In this document: positions 54,683 to 64,000 of the stretch, in pieces
Layout of the letters: each line of letters opens with the position of its first letter
Position numbering within the stretch: position 1 is the stretch's first letter
Assembly (NCBI RefSeq): GCF_042453785.1
Contig: NC_091675.1
Span: 9,312,501-9,376,500 of the forward strand
DNA: 64,000 bases
DNA from: Malus domestica
Taxonomy: Eukaryota > Streptophyta > Magnoliopsida > Rosales > Rosaceae
Direction of reading: 5' to 3'
Notes under the pieces: generated by a model
Database searches by the model: none
Seen by the model: the letters and a program-made list of their open reading frames with translations, nothing else
Told to the model about the DNA's origin: nothing
Made by a program: the position numbers and the translations under genes

Positions 54683-57600
54683 CTACCGCTTAAGAATCCC
54701 TAGTTTCACCAATGATGCTCTTATGTCATTTTGGGAGCATCCTTCACTTTGAGCCATATTGGGACTGTCGTCTGGAAAGATATGTTCTAAAGGATAGTTT
54801 CTGTTGGCATGAAGCTTACGAGCGCCACTGCTAACTCCCTTCAGTATCACAGTTTTGTGTAGCCCACCAAGCAAGCCTTCATAATCCGTGTCACCACTTT
54901 CTCCCACGAAGACAACAGCAGTTGACAAGTTCAAGCCCCAACGGACATACAGGTACCTGGAGACTAAATGTCAGTCATACGAAGAAGACGAAGACACTAT
55001 AGATGCTATTTAATCCTTAAAAAGACTTGGCAGTGTACAATACAAAAGAAAAATAGGATCTCACGGGTTCTCAGGGATGCATTTATACCTGAGAGCTTGT
55101 GATCTAGAAGCCAACACAGGGATAACATTTAGCCTGGTGCCATTTTGGGAATATATAACGTGGCAACGGAGAGCCTGAATTCTCATGAGTCTCCGGAGTT
55201 CCTTAACAGGGGGAATCTGTCATGACATAAAAACGCCAAAAATAAAGCAGTTCTTCTGAAGCAGTGACCTCCAAAAGTATTAATGTAGTCATATGCAATT
55301 TGCAACACCAAATACCAAAAAAGTATAAAAATGAATTTCATTACAGAGACACACACAAGAGATATTACCAGTGCTGGATCTTTCACTTTATACGCATAGC
55401 AATGGTTAGTTGACGCTGATACATCTTCTGTAACAGTTTCGCTTCCTTTCTTTTCGTTGAAATTAGCGACCCAACGAACCAACGTCTTTCTCAAACCTTC
55501 TGCTCCCCAGCGGTATTCAATGTGTGAACGGTAATCTATGTCCACAACAAAGGGAAGCCCAGAAGGACTATCCTCAGAACTTGAAGATGGATAGTAGAGC
55601 TCACCACCGCTGTTACAGATAAAAGCATCAAACTGTGAAGGACTCAAACCTCCTGAGACCAAAAGAGTATGTATCTCAGATATGCCCAATGCTGTTGATA
55701 GTATAAATCCGATAGGTCCTGCATCTTTGTCCTTCTCTGTTGCCTCAGTAACCTTCTCAATGATTTCAGTAAACTCTGAGGTTGTATCACAATCCACAGC
55801 AATTACATAAACATACTTCCTTTTCCTGAATGCTGGAAATTTACCAGCCCCAGAACTGTTGTCTGCTTTCTCTGTGGAACCAGCCTTTTCACAAACACCT
55901 TTTGACAATGTCAAAACCGCATTTTGCTCCTTAATCTTCCCTCCAGCAGCATGGTCTTCAGTCTCTAAAGCATTATCAAGAGCAGCACTCCCTTCAGTTT
56001 TGTCGCCATCCAGTGAGAGTTTCAAGTTCAAAGATATATCTTGTATATCCCTCAAAGAATCACTAGGTGAATCGGGTTGTGAATTGTCAAAGTCAGCTTC
56101 ATTTCTTTGCCACTGTGGCTGCCTTGGTTTGCAACTGGTTATGCGAGTTAAGTATGTCTTACAATGCTCTGGCCATGAGAAAAGGTGAATGTTTTTCAGT
56201 CCATTCTGCCTGCATCTTGCCCAAAGTTGCTTGTCCGAAACAAGCTTCAGAAGGGCATCCGCTATTGACTGCTGATCATGGGGGTCAACTAGTAGACCAT
56301 TGTCAAGAACCTGTCACAATTCAGTTGTCCAAACTCGGTATTTAGTATTGATAAAAGTATCGATAACTTAACTCAACACAGCTCCAAAAGAAAATTAGAA
56401 AATCTTTCAATGGAATAGGAATGTTTTCCAGGTAGACATACCCGATGAATATCAACAGGACCCCCATTTTGTGTGGCAACAATAGGTAAGCCATGAGCTG
56501 CTGCCTATTCAACAAAGAATCTTCTGTTGGGTTTTATATAAATTAACATCTGAAATGTATTCCTTTGATAATGTAGAGACATGTACCTCAATTAAAGTAA
56601 GTCCAAATGGCTCGATGAAAGCTGGATTGATGAAAACACCCTGCCAAGAAATCAACAACATTACTGTATATCATGTAAAATTATTGAAACCGCAAAGTCC
56701 TTATCCTGTGACATTTATGCCATACAACAAAAACTCATTATAATTTATAAGTTTATAACCAAGATTTTCAGTATGCAATGCATTCCCCTCCCTCTTATGC
56801 ACTCAGTATAATTTATTAGTTTATAACTCAAAGAAGTGATCTCTAGAAGCATGCCTAGCCAAATTTTGTACAACTGTGATCCTGACTATGCATAAATATC
56901 CAGAAGCTCAGGGAAAATTATATACCTACAAGTAAACTGCATGCACCTTTTAGGTGGTTAATCTAGTTGTAACACTGCTAATAAAAGATAAAAGTACCTT
57001 TGTCTTTGCTGCCAGACGGTAAATGTCAGGAACATCAGACTGCTTGTGGTGTTTCGGATATGCCACATGACCGTAAAGATCGTATCTGTCAATCAGCTTA
57101 AGAATGGAAAGAAGCACAGATGCATTTGTGCTGGACATTTCATCAATGTCATCACGGTTTCCCATTATCAATGTCTGTAATGACAGAATATATAAGTATC
57201 TGAATAATACATATATAAAGCACAATTTTTTATTTACAAAACGTGAACAAAGGAAGCCTCATATACTTGTTGTCAGCAGACTTATGAAATAACCGGTAAG
57301 AAGGTGCAGTTAAGGAATTTGAACATACAAGGTTAGCAAGTTCCCTCAGTGGGCGACACTCTCCAAATGCTTTGACTAAGGTCGTAATATTCTTTTTAGG
57401 GTCTGCCCTGGCAAGGGCAAGTATCATAGGCTTCCGCGGATTGGTAAAGAAACGCATGATCTGCCGATACAAAATCATTAGTTTTAACATTATAACCAAA
57501 TATATACTGCAAGAAAAACAAGTATCTCAATCGATTATTTGTTATGAACAACCATACAGAAAAGGAGCATCATAAATCTATAATTTTTAAAATCCAAGCA

Positions 57601-60132
57601 AGGAGGATATGAGAAGAAAGAAAAGTTATAACCTCCGACCAAATTGGAGGGTCAGGAGAAGTAGAACTATCATCATGTCTTTCCCCTTCACCATCCCCGT
57701 CGCCATCATGTGGAATGATATGATGAAACTCCATTCCTGGAGGTATTACCTAACAAAAAAACAGGGGGGAACTGATAGTTAGTAAGAATAACATTTCTAT
57801 CACTTAATATTTGTCCTTTTAGAGGAAAAAAGGCCAAAAGTTTGATAAAAATACTATGAAGAGAAAAATATGAGATACTTACAACCATGCGAGGCATAAA
57901 CCTGCCGTAACAGCTTACACCCCTTTTGATTCTTGCTCTTAGTTTGCGTTCTAGTATTGGATCAAAGCCATCATACAAGCGCCATTGTGATTCTATCTCC
58001 TGTCTAGTGCTTGTGATAACAATCTCAGAGGCATCTAGGGTTAACTCCTCTGCTTCTATCCGTCTCATTATTTTGTACGTTGTATTTATTTCTTCTCTTG
58101 ATTGACGTCCTTGTTTCAAAAGTTGTTCAAGCTTATCTCGTCCAAGTGAGTGACCAGTAAATACCATTGGGACATTCAAGGCACCAGATAAAAGAGCAGC
58201 AGAATCACCTGCATCTGCATAATGTCCATGAATTGCAACGGGCCAAACTGGTTGCCCACCTCCAATTTGCTCTCCCAGAGCTTTAGACATCTGTAGAATG
58301 TGGGTAAGTGCACCATCAACAAACTCAGGTATGTGAGGCCAAAGGAGTTCTTTTGGAACATATTTATCCCTTGGGCCAAATGGTATCCGGACTATATAAG
58401 CTCCACTACTCTCCCCAAGCTCCTCCTTTGAATTCTCAGTGTTTAATGGATTCAGCATTTCAGTTGGTTCCCCATAACTCCAATCCACATCTGGAGCTGC
58501 CACTTGTCTTGTTAGCAAATCAACCCGATAAACTCCAGGCATTGAACCTAAGGCCCTGGCAAGTTCTACTACATACTTGACCTGATAATGATGAAAACCT
58601 TTATACTCCAAAGCAAGTAATAAGGAAGCTTTTTAATTCCAGTTTATAAATGATTTCAATAGTCATCGACTGGATCCAAGTCAAGATCAATATTGTAAAT
58701 AACAATTTATATTCCCAAAAGTTACCTGGCCACCAGTATCAGAATCACGACCAAGCTCCATGTTCTCGCCACGGATCAGGCCATGAAGGCTGCATGAAGA
58801 ATTCTTGTTGATGAAATCAACGTTTAAAAGTTTAAATGCATAAAAAAGTTCTGCTCATGCCTTATTAACACCATGTAGAATTTCTGTTCTTTTTGTTGAC
58901 TAGTCCAGTTCTCCACTGCATCAGTAGAATTGATTCTTTTCATTCTTCCTCCTCTAGTGCTATCACCACCATGAGCTGAAATGTCACCGACCGTGTCTCC
59001 TTTCTCTCCCTCAGACAAGTCTTCTGACATATCCTCAGTCGCTTCTCTCCTGCCTCGTTCCCTTTCAAGACGATGTCTGGCCATACGCTGAGCTTCTTCT
59101 CCCTCAATCTGATCAATTACAATTAGCAAAGAAAACACGAACATTTTAAAGCCAAAAACTTAAACCACCTCCCTCCTCAAAGTAAATAATAAAATAAAAT
59201 CACTTCCTGTTAGTAATCACTTATTCTTTTTCACAAACACAAGTCTTCCCTTCAATAAATGGAACAATAATTAGCAACAGGAAATGACTTCCACTCCTAT
59301 TTTCTTTTCTAACATGAATCAAAGGAGGCAAACCGGTCGATTGCCCTAGTGGTTAGGGCCTTCATCCTCAAACTCGTGTCTTGGTTTCAAACCCTCCCCA
59401 CTCCCCTTGTGTAATTAAAAGTAATATCGCTTGTATTAAAAAAATAAATGAATCAAGGGAGAATTAAGAAACAAAAACAAAGGGATGAGGGTCGAAATCT
59501 TCTCGTTCCAATAAGGCAAAATCCTAACTGTGAACAAAATTCATTCAATGTAATCAGCAAAATCCGATTTTCGTCCTACTTTTAATATTTTTAACCATTT
59601 TTATTTTCATTTGCTCAGTTACGAATGAAAAAACAAACAAACAAACACACAATTGAAGCATTTAGCAGCTGAATACAATGAAATCAACAACAGAAAAAGT
59701 CAAATTATTTTCAAAGAAAAAAAATTATATAAAAGAACCTGCTTCTTTTTGCGAGCCAAATTCCAAATCCGCCAGCACATATTCTCCAACCTGGTATTCC
59801 TCTCCTCCGGACTCCTCGCCGTCGCCGCAGCCTGAAATCAAAACCACCGAATTAGCAAAAATTAATCAATAAAATTACGGAAAATCGAGACTTTCAAAAA
59901 ATCCGAATCGAATCAACAATCGAAATGGCGTTGTGAATAGAAATCGTACCCGAACCCAGGAGCGGTGGAGATCGGTCTCATCGTAGCGAGTGATCACCTC
60001 TTCGACGAAGTAACGAGTCGGACTGAAACGGCCGCGTTCACGGAGGAGAAGCGACGATTTGGCGTCGTCAAGGCCCGGACCGACGTCAAGGATCGCCTCC
60101 AAGTAACTGTTCACCCAGTCGTTTCCCGCCAT
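54683..60132 (-). CDS. SPS: Sucrose-phosphate synthase (family A type)
   Basis: Makes sucrose-6-phosphate from UDP-glucose and fructose-6-phosphate in the cytosol, the controlling step of sucrose synthesis. Thirteen exons join in frame to 1,057 residues, the family's usual length: 60132-59950, 59831-59739, 59108-58861, 58789-58726, 58581-57883, 57749-57633, 57460-57329, 57174-56998, 56640-56587, 56504-56442, 56310-55369, 55216-55089, 54956-54683. The N-terminus is [20 protein letters not shown]. Glucosyltransferase motifs include [29 protein letters not shown] and [20 protein letters not shown]. The C-terminal phosphatase-like domain has VDCDTTSEF and [17 protein letters not shown]. Ser153 (RMKRINS) matches the light-regulated phosphoserine of spinach and Ser419 (KRGVSCYG) the osmotic-stress one. 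Intron 3 is only 71 nt with a GC donor; intron 2 carries a SINE. Confidence 0.96.
59328..59447 (+). mobile_element. tRNA-derived SINE in SPS intron 2
   Basis: Box-A-like TTGCCCTAGTGGTTAGGG and box-B-like TTGGTTTCAAACCC mark the Pol III promoter; the body ends in an A-rich tail. The flanks ATGAATCAAAGGAG (59314-59327) and ATGAATCAAGGGAG (59448-59461) are a 14-bp target duplication with one difference. It is oriented opposite to the SPS gene and belongs to a different family from the SINEs at 9460 and 53746. Confidence 0.85.
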
Positions 60133-60186
60133 TGCAACGGTCTTGATCGGCTACACAGAGCCTGAAACAGAGTGCTCTGCTCACAG

Positions 60187-60200
60187 CTTTATATATACAG
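60187..60200 (-). promoter_or_regulatory. TATA box candidate of the SPS gene
   Basis: The minus strand reads CTGTATATATAAAG here, 55-68 bp before the start codon. If used, the 5'UTR would be only about 25-35 nt. An alternative start farther upstream would place the neighbouring TC/AC-rich tract in the leader. Confidence 0.45.
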
Positions 60201-60215
60201 ATATGGAGATTATAG

Positions 60216-60257
60216 AGCGAGAGAGAGAGAGAGAGAGTGTGTGTGTGTGTGAGAGAG
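60216..60257. repeat. GA/GT compound microsatellite in the SPS promoter
   Basis: A (GA)n run followed by (GT)n and again GA, about 40 bp, directly upstream of the SPS TATA candidate. Confidence 0.9.
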
Positions 60258-60429
60258 ACGGTTATGGTGATTTGCAGACAATGACGGAGCAGAGAGAATT
60301 TTAGAGAGAGAACGGAGAATTTTTACGCGAGTACGCGATTTCTCTGGACGGAAAGAGAAAAGGTTTTTATTTATAACTTCTTTTTGAAATTTGGTACCTG
60401 ACTTTTCTCCAGCAGGACACTTCATGAAT

Positions 60430-62269
60430 TTACTAGGCTATCCCTCTATATATATATATTAAATCTCATAATTTTATAAAATATTATGTTAAAAATATAA
60501 AGCGACATAAAGTCCATAAAATATCGATTTTTGAGAAATCTTTCTTAACATTTCTCTTGAAAATTTGTAAGTGAATTTACTTATGTGACCTCATCTCGTA
60601 TTAGAGCTTGTTTGATATACACTCATCACTATACTACAAATTAAACAATTAACCTGACACCTGTCATAGCTACATATGTGACACATCCTAATTCAAGATG
60701 TTCACCTGATTTCGAATCGATTAGAGTTAAACTAAATTGAATTTGTGTGAAGAGGTTAACGTAGAGCTATAACACGTGTCCAATTATTATTAATAGAACT
60801 TGTAACTTTAATTAGTGAATAAATTAATCGATTGGTGTTTTTTAGGTACTTGTACCTATAATTAGTTCACTTCACACCTTGCTTTGTACTAAGACGACCT
60901 TGTTTAGAAGCGTTTTTTTCTAATACAAGAATATAATTTGGTTTGAATTTGTTTTTAATGAGAATTAAATATAAGATTTATTATTAAAAAATAAAGATAA
61001 ATATTATTAAAGTATAGTACTTACTAATTAATATTTCTTAAATATTAAGAGTATATAATTCTGGAATTCACTTCGACATCAGGACGGTGCATATATAAAT
61101 ATGTAAACAAGAAAACAGGAATAAATTCTATGACTAAATTAAGATCAGTCGCAAGATGGTCAGGAAGATTTGATACGAGTTCCTTTGAAAAGGAAAACAA
61201 AAAAGTAGGGTGCTGCCTGTTGTGTAACGTACGTGCATGCATGCATGTTACGCCAAGTGTCCTGATTAATATTACACGTTTAGGACGAATAACAAAAAGG
61301 AGATTGACGTTCCAAAAGTTTCAACAAAAAGATTATTCGTCCTTGGCCGGTAGCCTGTGCTGGCAATTAAAATGACTTTTTCACATCGTTCTTGATAGCA
61401 TGGCGCTGCACTTCATTTAGGAGTAAATAATATGGTTCAAATTCATTTTTGTTAAAAATTAGATTTAAGATATCTCATTTAGAAGTGAATAATACCATTT
61501 GACTTTAAAATTTAGATTATTTCCCACGTGTAAGTGGGAGGTTCTTATTTAGGAACTTATAAGAGATTTTTCAGGCACACTGAAAAATCTCTCATTGTTT
61601 AGACTCATGCAGTTGAAGAGTTTGATAGGAATTTATTAAGATTATTTCCCACGTGTAAGTGGGAGGTCCTTAGTTAAGAACTTATGAGAGATTTTTCGGT
61701 GTACCCAATACATGAGACGGAACACCACATGTTATCATACAGTATAATGATATGTTGTGTTTCGTCTCATGTTTCGGGTACACTGAAAAATGTCTCTTTG
61801 TTTAGACTCATGCAGTTGAAGAGTTTGATAGGAATTTATTAGTGCATACTTATTGTGTGACTTAACCAAAATCTTTATTTAAGTAGTACGAATATATAGT
61901 TGTTTTTCAATACTAAAAAGAATTTGAATTGAGAATTTGGGAAATGAATTTATCTGTTTTTTTGCTCCGAAATTTAGAAAATGAATTGACACCTTAATTG
62001 ATGTTAATGCAAAAGATGCGGTTATTAGACGAGTGTTCATTTTTTGGGGCCAAAAAAAAAAAAATAGAAGTGGAAAAAAAAATTGAAAACACCATATCAC
62101 TCCCTTCTTTCCAGATCAAACTAATCACTCAATTATTAAAATTCTGATCATTCAACTTCCAATCCAATCCAATCATGTTGGACCAAATTAATCACTCCGT
62201 TCTTAGAAGGCCCTTCTCTGAATCCGAAGAAGCTCCATCGTCATAATCTCTGAAATAGAAAGGAAAATC
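60430..62269. other. Shared upstream region of the SPS and synaptotagmin genes
   Basis: The two genes diverge from this 2.1-kb interval. It is AT-rich, contains the repeat cluster at 61515-61840 and a GCATGCATGCATG run near 61234-61246. No gene was seen. Confidence 0.5.
61515..61840. repeat. Direct duplication, one copy holding a MITE, the other its collapsed ends
   Basis: Copy 1 (61515-61638) and copy 2 (61640-61840) share GATTATTTCCCACGTGTAAG at the start and GACTCATGCAGTTGAAGAGT near the end. Copy 2 contains a hairpin element (about 61688-61796) with ends GAGATTTTTCGGTGTACCC and GGGTACACTGAAAAATG and inner arms CATGAGACG/CGTCTCATG. In copy 1 the same place holds only the two abutting ends, GAGATTTTTCAGGCACACTG with AAAAATCTC. 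Confidence 0.75.
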
Positions 62270-63749
62270 ATGGAGTTCTTCTTTGGATTGATAATCGGCA
62301 TTGCCATCGGCATTGGGTTGATCGTGGCTTTCGCTCGGGCAGAGAGAATTCGATCCAAATTTCGTTCTGATTTGGTAAACTAAATCACAATCAAATCGTT
62401 GTTATTATTGTTTTTGATAAAATGTCTTTGTTATTTATGCATGTTTGTTTGGTTTTAATTTTTGTTTATATGTTAATTTTTTTGTTAATGTGGATTATTA
62501 TTTTATTAGGCCAAGACAGTGGCTGCGTTTGCAAGGATGACAGTGCAAGATTCCAGAAAGCTTCTTCCACCTCAGTATTATCCATCTTGGCTTGTCTTCA
62601 CAAAGCGCCAGAAGTTGAGTTTATTTCGCAAACCCTAACTTCTGTGTTTCTCTTCATGTTTGCCTTTTGGGTTTGCATGTCCTGACTCATGAACCACATG
62701 TCTCATATTTCCAAAATTTAAAATAGGTTAATCCTTCGGTAATAATTCTAAGTTGGTTTTTGTAAGGTAAGTTTCTTTCGAGCATATTAGTTTCAATGTG
62801 CAAGCTTAATTGGTTCATTTACTCATCCAGTCTAGGTTGGGTGTTCAGTTCTCCTCTTTCGGTATCGCTTGTATGAAAGAAATTGCTATATATTCAGTGG
62901 TATGGTATGTCCTTCAATACGAATGGGTGGTAGGTGGGTGAAAGACAGGGTTGGGCACGAAAAGACATAGGTGCATTTTTACTCTATGTCCTACAAATTA
63001 ACGAGAAACAAGACTTCGAAGCAGATGTAGATTAGATCAGTTAGCTAGGGTTCTGTGCATGTTCTCTTGCATCAAAGTTGAATCCACCTCTTTTTAAGTT
63101 ATAAATTAGAGCAATCGAGAATATATATCGCAATTTCACGAAGAAAAAAAAAAGATTTTGAACAAGGACCTCTTGTAACCTAAGTTCTAATATCATATTA
63201 AATGATCATTAGAACTCAAACTATCATGAGATTTTAATATGCTAACAAGAATATCCTTGTGAATTACAGTTGAATTGGCTTAACCACCATCTTGAGAAGA
63301 TTTGGCCATACGTTGATGAAGTAATTTTTCTTTTCTGCTCTTTTTTACGCACACTTTTTGTTTCACCTCTTTAATAGTCAAAATCTTCCTTCGTTTGGGT
63401 GCACTTTGATGGAGTAGGCAGCATCAGAGCTGATAAGGAGCAATGTAGAACCGATACTCGAACAATACAGGCCAATGGTCTTGTCTTCACTCAAATTCTC
63501 TAAACTCACCCTTGGCACAGTGGCTCCACAATTCACAGGTAGGGTTCATGCTTACAAGATGGTCTTATTCGCCGACTAGATTTTGCTGTTGATGCTTATA
63601 CATGTAGTTGGTACCCTTTAGGAGTTTCAATCGTTGAAGGTGAAAGTGAGGCGGGAGGAATCACTATGGAGTTGGAGGTTCAGTGGGATGGTAATCCAAA
63701 CATTGTGCTTGATATTAAAACCAGGGTTGGTCTTGCACTACCTGTACAG
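62270..63749 (+). CDS. Synaptotagmin SYT4/SYT5-like, 5' part only
   Basis: Five exons are visible: 62270-62374, 62510-62614, 63270-63320, 63418-63538 and 63622-63749; the gene continues past the window. The 170 residues begin with a membrane anchor MEFFFGLIIGIAIGIGLIVA. They continue with KTVAAFARMTVQDSRKLLP, WLNHHLEKIWPYVDEAASEL, LKFSKLTLGTVAPQFTG and VQWDGNPNIVLDIKTRVG, the start of the lipid-binding SMP domain. C2 domains should lie downstream. Plant synaptotagmins tether the endoplasmic reticulum to the plasma membrane. MTVQDSRKLLP favours SYT4. Introns 1, 3 and 4 are GT-AG. The exon 2/3 junction (K then L) is not: the donor side reads AAGTTGAGT and the acceptor side CAGTTGAAT, so no GT-AG choice keeps the frame. 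Confidence 0.9.
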
Positions 63750-64000
63750 GTAATGCTCATCAAATTTATAGCTCAAGAAGTAATTAAGAGTATTCACCCT
63801 GTTCCTGATATCTCCCCTCCCTAATATTGCTTGTATAATAGAATATAGTAATGTTTCTTGTGTAGTTTTCTTTAGTGAAATCTAGGTTTGTTTGTTCGGT
63901 AAATGAAACATAGGGTTTCATGACATGTTTGAGAAGTTGAAGGTTTCATGACATGTCTTAGAAGTTGAAGTATGCCTTATCATCTTTTTTTTTTTCGAAC

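Noticed and set aside
59335-59395. A tRNA gene
   Set aside because: A and B box-like words are present but the cloverleaf is incomplete, and the segment has an A-rich tail and target duplication, so it is a SINE.
1-64000. CRISPR arrays, operons or other prokaryotic systems
   Set aside because: The window is plant nuclear DNA with spliced genes; no regularly spaced short repeats of that type occur.

Overview
The window is nuclear DNA of a dicot plant. The genes have many introns with plant-type splice sites, the intergenic DNA is AT-rich, and there are a miR396 precursor, Cassandra-type TRIM elements, tRNA-derived SINEs and many MITEs. Several repeat families look like ones I associate with Rosaceae (apple/pear type), but that placement is an inference from memory.

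Layout. 1-7 kb: repeats, plus a MIR396 precursor on the minus strand (4332-4458) with a TATA box upstream. 7.1-7.5 kb: a small secreted 8-cysteine (DC2.15-like) protein, minus. 9.8-11.5 kb: a CER16/RIPR-like gene, plus. 12.1-16.1 kb: a duplicated repeat block with an internal minisatellite, followed by a solo LTR with a perfect 5-bp target duplication. 18.3-19.9 kb: an R-SNARE of the VAMP71 group, plus. 20.4-23.4 kb: a FAR1-related (FRS6/FRS8-like) gene, minus, with its coding part in one exon and hairpins in a 5'UTR intron. 25.8-33.2 kb: a 10-exon gene for a protein of about 1,706 residues with four MATH domains and a coiled-coil tail, plus. 36.9-41.2 kb and 48.9-53.2 kb: two GT47/exostosin glycosyltransferase genes, both minus, with the same four-exon architecture, evidently paralogues. 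54.7-60.1 kb: a complete 13-exon sucrose-phosphate synthase gene, minus. 62.3 kb to the end: the 5' part of a SYT4/SYT5-like synaptotagmin gene, plus, cut by the window edge.

Around and between the two glycosyltransferase genes lies a graveyard of decayed gene copies: an ACT-domain-repeat (ACR) pseudogene, the last two exons of an SF3B2-like splicing factor with their intron, an NDR1/HIN1-like (NHL) pseudogene split by an insertion, a LINE-type RNase H fragment, a complete Cassandra element and a solo Cassandra LTR.

The genes do not form one pathway. Sucrose-phosphate synthase, the glycosyltransferases, the SNARE and the synaptotagmin are ordinary plant functions that happen to be neighbours. 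I found no undescribed multi-gene system. The most interesting signals are structural: a perfect 51-bp inverted repeat, a MIR396 hairpin whose other strand also encodes a miR396-like arm, a tripled primer-binding region in the Cassandra element, an intron-bearing SF3B2 fragment between TIR-like ends, and two non-canonical introns (GC-AG in the synthase, and one without a normal boundary in the synaptotagmin).
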